DNA of 8,108 nucleotides from Actinomycetota bacterium. Lineage in GTDB: Bacteria; Actinomycetota; Actinomycetes; S36-B12; UBA5976. Below are positions 4,726 to 8,108 of the stretch, piece by piece. How positions within the stretch are numbered: position 1 is the stretch's first letter; each line of letters begins with the position of its first letter. The position numbers were made by a program, and so were the translations under genes. The notes under the pieces were generated by a model that did no database searches, was not told where the DNA came from, and worked only from the letters and a program-made list of their open reading frames with translations. The stretch covers positions 1 to 8,108 of the forward strand of contig CANBWF010000058.1 of the NCBI GenBank assembly GCA_947373075.1, in the 5' to 3' direction.

Positions 4726-7700
4726 CAGCGCGCAATTCCTGCAGTTTGAGCACCTGATTGCGCCCCGTTGATACCGGCAGGGATGACATCGCTGAATAAC
4801 GAATGTTTAAACCCACTGGCATGCTCCCATACCTGACTCGATGGCGGCGTCTCATCTTCATCGTAAGGCTGCCGATTCAATAATTCGTGTACCGCTGCAC
4901 TACCGCCACTGCGCCAATGTTCATAAACGCTGGCAAGTTCCCAGCAGCCAGTTGCTTGCACTGAAATCCCTCGTGGACCAGTTCTTCTAGTAGTCCCCCG
5001 AATCAAAACCAGCCAAGAGTGAAAAAGTGTTGATGCGTAATGCTGTTGCGCTTCGTCGAAGAAAGCAATGTCGATTGGTCCCGTGGAGTCATCCAATGTA
5101 ACGAACACAACACGTTTGCCAGATCGAATTGGCGGAGTTTGAGTAGAGACTTTAACGCCAGCGACTAGAACATTAGCCCTCGACCTAACATCAAGTAACC
5201 GGCTAGATGGAATAACTCCTAAATCGCGCAACATAGGTATATAGAAACTAACAACGTGTGCACTTACATCGATACCTAAAATTTCCACTTCATTTTTAAC
5301 TCGGTCTGCCAGAGTCATCGGCTTCAATCCAGTTTTCTCTGGTCGCCAAACTTCCTCGTCAAAGAAAGCTAACTGGGCCGATCCTTGTTTGACTGAATGC
5401 GGTGCAGACAGAACATCCATTGCATGGAAAAGTAAATCGTTTCTAGATGCTTGTCCGGCATGTAGTTGATCAAAGCCGCCAGCCAGAATTAGCCTTTGCG
5501 CTATTGGCTGCGATACCCCAGAGCGATACAAGAAGTCATAAAGCGAAAGATAAGGCTGCCCAGCGATGATGCTTGAAACTTCAGTATTGCTGATGCCTTT
5601 CACTTCACTTAATGCGATGCGAATTCCATACTTAGGTTCTGGCTTACCCACTTCTACCACATAGCTAGCTTTGGATGCATTCACATCAAGACCCAAAATC
5701 TCTACTCCACTTGCCCGAGCATCGTCGACAATCAATCGCTTGGGATACATGCCTGGATCGTGGGTTAATACTCCAGCAAAGAATTCAGCAGGATGATGCG
5801 TTTTTAACCAAGCAGATTGGTAGGTAGGCAAGGCAAAAGCTGCGCCATGTGCTTTACAAAAACCAAAAGAAGCAAAAGCGCGCAATACATCCCAAACATC
5901 TTCAATGGTTTTTAGTGCATAACCACGCTTTCGTAAACTTGCGTAAAACCATTCACGGATTTCATCTAGTTGCCGGAAATCGCCAAGATTGCGACGAACT
6001 AGATCTGCATACTCCAACGAGCAACCTGTCATGGTGGCAACGATGCGCATAACTTGCTCGTGGAAAACAACTACGCCATATGTCTCCTGCAGAATCGGGG
6101 CTAAATCGGGGTGCAAATATCTAGCAGCTTCCCAACCTTGCCTGGCTCGCAAAAATGGACCAATCATGTCGCTCTTAACTGGGCCTGGTCTAAATAATGA
6201 AATATCAACAATCAGGTCATGAAATGTTTTTGGTTCATACTTGCCAATCAATTCGCGTTGCCCCGGCGACTCGATTTGAAAACAACCCAAAGTTTTTGTG
6301 CTTTGGATTAATGCAAAAGTTTCAGGGTCGTCTAGCGGAATCTTCTCTAGGTTAATTGGACCAATGTTCTCTTTTTCTTTAGAGGTTTTTGAGTCATACG
6401 CTTTTGCATCAGGAAATTCGGCGCGAACTCGTTCGACTTCAGCAACTGCATAACTTAAAGCCGATTGCATTCGCACACCAAGCACATCAAGTTTTAGTAA
6501 CCCCATCGCTTCAACATCGTCTTTATCGAACGGAGTCATTGAATACCCTTGTGCGCTTGCTTGCACAGGTGTTCGATTCAGCAATGAAGAATCCGAAAGC
6601 ACAATGCCACACGGATGCATTGCAACTTGGCGTGGCAATGCATCAAGTCCTTCAACTAAATCTAGAAACTGATCTAACTCACCTCGACTTGCTCTAACAG
6701 CCAAACCACTGCGGCGCAGTTCAGGCAGCTCGGCTAACGCACTTCGAACATGTTTTGCCTTAATGTGCGGGAAAGATTTAGCCAAACTGCCAATTTCGCT
6801 CTGGGGCATACCAAGTGCCGCACCTACATCACGGATTGCATGGCGAACTCGATAAGTTTCATACATTGCAACACAGGCAACTCGCTCATTACCAAACTCT
6901 GAAAAAATTGCATCATAGACTTCAAGGCGCCGATGTGACTCAACATCGATATCAACATCAGGTAAACCTGGCCGAAGAGTTGAAACAAATCGCTCCATCA
7001 ACAAGTTGTGTTCCAGTGGGTCTACCCCAGCAATCCCCAAAATATGATTCACAAAGCTGCCAGCACCTGAACCACGCGCTGCGACTCTGATCCCCATGTT
7101 TCGAATCATGTCGACCACTTTCGTGATGGTCAGGATGTAACCAGCTAGCCCCATTCGAGTTAGCACATCTAATTCGGCTTCGAGTCGCTGATGTGCTTCT
7201 ACTTTGCGCTGCGGTTGGCGATATAAATAGTTTTCGATTCCTTGCCTGCATTGGGACCGAAGTAACTCAATTGCAGATAAATCAATACGCTCGGTAACCA
7301 TAGCTAGTTCAGGAACATAAACCGATCCCAAACCTAAATCTGTTTTGGGATCTAGTGCAGATTGCTGCGCAAGATCGTGTGTCTGCTGCAAAAGCGAGTG
7401 CGCAATATCTCGCGGATCACCCACCATGTTTGCTATTCGATAAGCCGTATTATTCATGTGTTTGGAGTCAGCTAAAAATGCTTGATTCGTACTACTTTGT
7501 CGATTCTTTTCACTAAGTGGCACTTGCTGGCGAGCAGCGTCCAACACATCAGCAATCCGAGCTTGTTCTGGCGTGAGATAGCGCGCCATGTTAGTTAAAA
7601 CTGCAGGCACTTTCTGCCCGATTGCCCACTGCAACATTCGAGCAGCAAACACATCCGATAACTGCATGGCGTGTGGTTTGGCTCGGTGCGTGACAATTTC

Positions 7701-8108
7701 AATAACTGGCGTAACTCCATGTGCACGCCATTGATTTAGATACTCATTAGCTTGATCAAATTTACGTTGAGCAATATGCCAACCCAACATTGATTGCGGG
7801 CCTAATAAAACCTGCAACTCATATTTACTAGCTAACTCCATAAGTTGCGTTTGCTCTATCTCGGCAAATCTTTGCTCAGTGGCATGAGCAACACTTAATG
7901 TCTTACATAATCCAGCCCAACTATTTTTATTTTGTGCCAAGACCGTAACTCTGGGCTGCACCTGATGTAACCAAGAGCCGCCATGCATCGGAGTTACTGT
8001 GTGGGCACGCGGGATAGCGATACTTAAATCAGCACCTAAAATCGGTGAGATTCCAGCATCCTGACAAGCTTGGGTGAATCTGATTGCACCGGCAACGCTA
8101 TCTCGATC
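4725..8108 (-). CDS. dnaE2: Error-prone DNA polymerase III alpha subunit DnaE2 (ImuC), N-terminus outside the window
   Basis: The frame is open from the stop at 4725 to the right edge: 1127 visible residues, numbered here from the edge. Homology begins at the edge (AGAIRFTQACQDAGI, then PILGADL), so the ATG at 7988 is internal and some tens of PHP-domain residues are missing. After the PHP domain come ARGSGAGSFVNHILG (344-358), LPDVDIDVES (382-391, catalytic D386 and D388), and LLKLDVLGVR (537-546, catalytic D541). AMYETYRVRHAIRDVG (414-429) and MHPCGIVLSDSSLLNRTPV (497-515) are typical of DnaE2 rather than replicative DnaE1. LGCFQIESPGQREL (607-620), SLFRPGPVK, and FCKAHGAAFALPTY complete the fingers and PHP-side core. 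A segment AQLAFFDEE (911-919) looks like a beta-clamp motif, and an OB-type domain follows. In the PHP domain the usual TNDxHY is TNMARY (172-177), suggesting lost metal binding. DnaE2 performs translesion synthesis after damage; its promoter lies outside the window. Confidence 0.95.
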   Translation of the reverse strand, partial: DRDSVAGAIRFTQACQDAGISPILGADLSIAIPRAHTVTPMHGGSWLHQVQPRVTVLAQNKNSWAGLCKTLSVAHATEQRFAEIEQTQLMELASKYELQVLLGPQSMLGWHIAQRKFDQANEYLNQWRAHGVTPVIEIVTHRAKPHAMQLSDVFAARMLQWAIGQKVPAVLTNMARYLTPEQARIADVLDAARQQVPLSEKNRQSSTNQAFLADSKHMNNTAYRIANMVGDPRDIAHSLLQQTHDLAQQSALDPKTDLGLGSVYVPELAMVTERIDLSAIELLRSQCRQGIENYLYRQPQRKVEAHQRLEAELDVLTRMGLAGYILTITKVVDMIRNMGIRVAARGSGAGSFVNHILGIAGVDPLEHNLLMERFVSTLRPGLPDVDIDVESHRRLEVYDAIFSEFGNERVACVAMYETYRVRHAIRDVGAALGMPQSEIGSLAKSFPHIKAKHVRSALAELPELRRSGLAVRASRGELDQFLDLVEGLDALPRQVAMHPCGIVLSDSSLLNRTPVQASAQGYSMTPFDKDDVEAMGLLKLDVLGVRMQSALSYAVAEVERVRAEFPDAKAYDSKTSKEKENIGPINLEKIPLDDPETFALIQSTKTLGCFQIESPGQRELIGKYEPKTFHDLIVDISLFRPGPVKSDMIGPFLRARQGWEAARYLHPDLAPILQETYGVVVFHEQVMRIVATMTGCSLEYADLVRRNLGDFRQLDEIREWFYASLRKRGYALKTIEDVWDVLRAFASFGFCKAHGAAFALPTYQSAWLKTHHPAEFFAGVLTHDPGMYPKRLIVDDARASGVEILGLDVNASKASYVVEVGKPEPKYGIRIALSEVKGISNTEVSSIIAGQPYLSLYDFLYRSGVSQPIAQRLILAGGFDQLHAGQASRNDLLFHAMDVLSAPHSVKQGSAQLAFFDEEVWRPEKTGLKPMTLADRVKNEVEILGIDVSAHVVSFYIPMLRDLGVIPSSRLLDVRSRANVLVAGVKVSTQTPPIRSGKRVVFVTLDDSTGPIDIAFFDEAQQHYASTLFHSWLVLIRGTTRRTGPRGISVQATGCWELASVYEHWRSGGSAAVHELLNRQPYDEDETPPSSQVWEHASGFKHSLFSDVIPAGINGAQSGAQTAGIAR

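Noticed and set aside
6425..6434. GAACTCGTTC palindrome as a LexA (SOS) box; also at 3582-3591
   Set aside because: The actinobacterial LexA box has four bases between GAAC and GTTC; here there are two. Both copies lie inside coding sequence where they encode Glu-Arg-Val, so they are probably chance.
7986..7988. ATG at 7988 as the start of DnaE2
   Set aside because: The frame continues without a stop to the right edge, and the 40 extra residues match the PHP domain of DnaE proteins, so the true start is outside the window.

Overview
All seven genes in this window lie on the minus strand and read from right to left. The gene set and order (translesion DNA polymerases, DUF3040, mraZ, rsmH, ftsL) are those of an actinobacterium at the start of its division and cell-wall (dcw) cluster. 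Base composition looks moderate rather than high-GC, with many AT-ending codons. That suggests a low-GC, streamlined actinobacterium, such as a freshwater planktonic (acI / Nanopelagicales-like) lineage. The lineage assignment is an inference from gene order and composition; no rRNA gene is present to test it.

Right part (8108 down to 3475): a DNA damage tolerance cassette. A large DnaE2-type (ImuC) error-prone DNA polymerase III alpha subunit runs off the right edge. Its stop overlaps by one base (TGATG) the start of an intact DinB-type DNA polymerase IV. No imuA or imuB gene is visible, although DnaE2 usually works with those partners.

Middle (3370 down to 2178): a small two-helix membrane protein of the DUF3040 family, often found next to mraZ in Actinobacteria, is followed after 20 bases by a membrane-anchored or secreted protein. 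The latter resembles a GH25-like/DUF1906 TIM barrel.

Left part (2177 down to 1): a 350-base gap holds a clear promoter (TTGACA, 16 bases, TAATCT). Interleaved with it are TGG-type boxes repeated every 10 bases, the expected operator for MraZ autorepression. mraZ follows, with a TTG start. Next is a 118-base gap whose RNA can fold into a compact four-helix structure ending at the rsmH ribosome binding site. This is a good candidate for the actinobacterial mraW leader RNA. Then come rsmH (16S rRNA m4C1402 methyltransferase) and, overlapping it by four bases (ATGA), the 5' part of an ftsL-like division gene that runs off the left edge.

Taken together, MraZ probably sets transcription of the dcw cluster, and the leader RNA may tune rsmH and the division genes behind it. 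The repair cassette and the two envelope genes upstream probably form one or two separate transcripts. No mobile element, CRISPR array, tRNA or rRNA was seen. The least explained items are the mraZ-rsmH leader RNA, the ImuB-free DnaE2-DinB pairing with a clamp-motif-like segment, the GH25-like gene beside mraZ, and short phased repeats in the mraZ upstream region.
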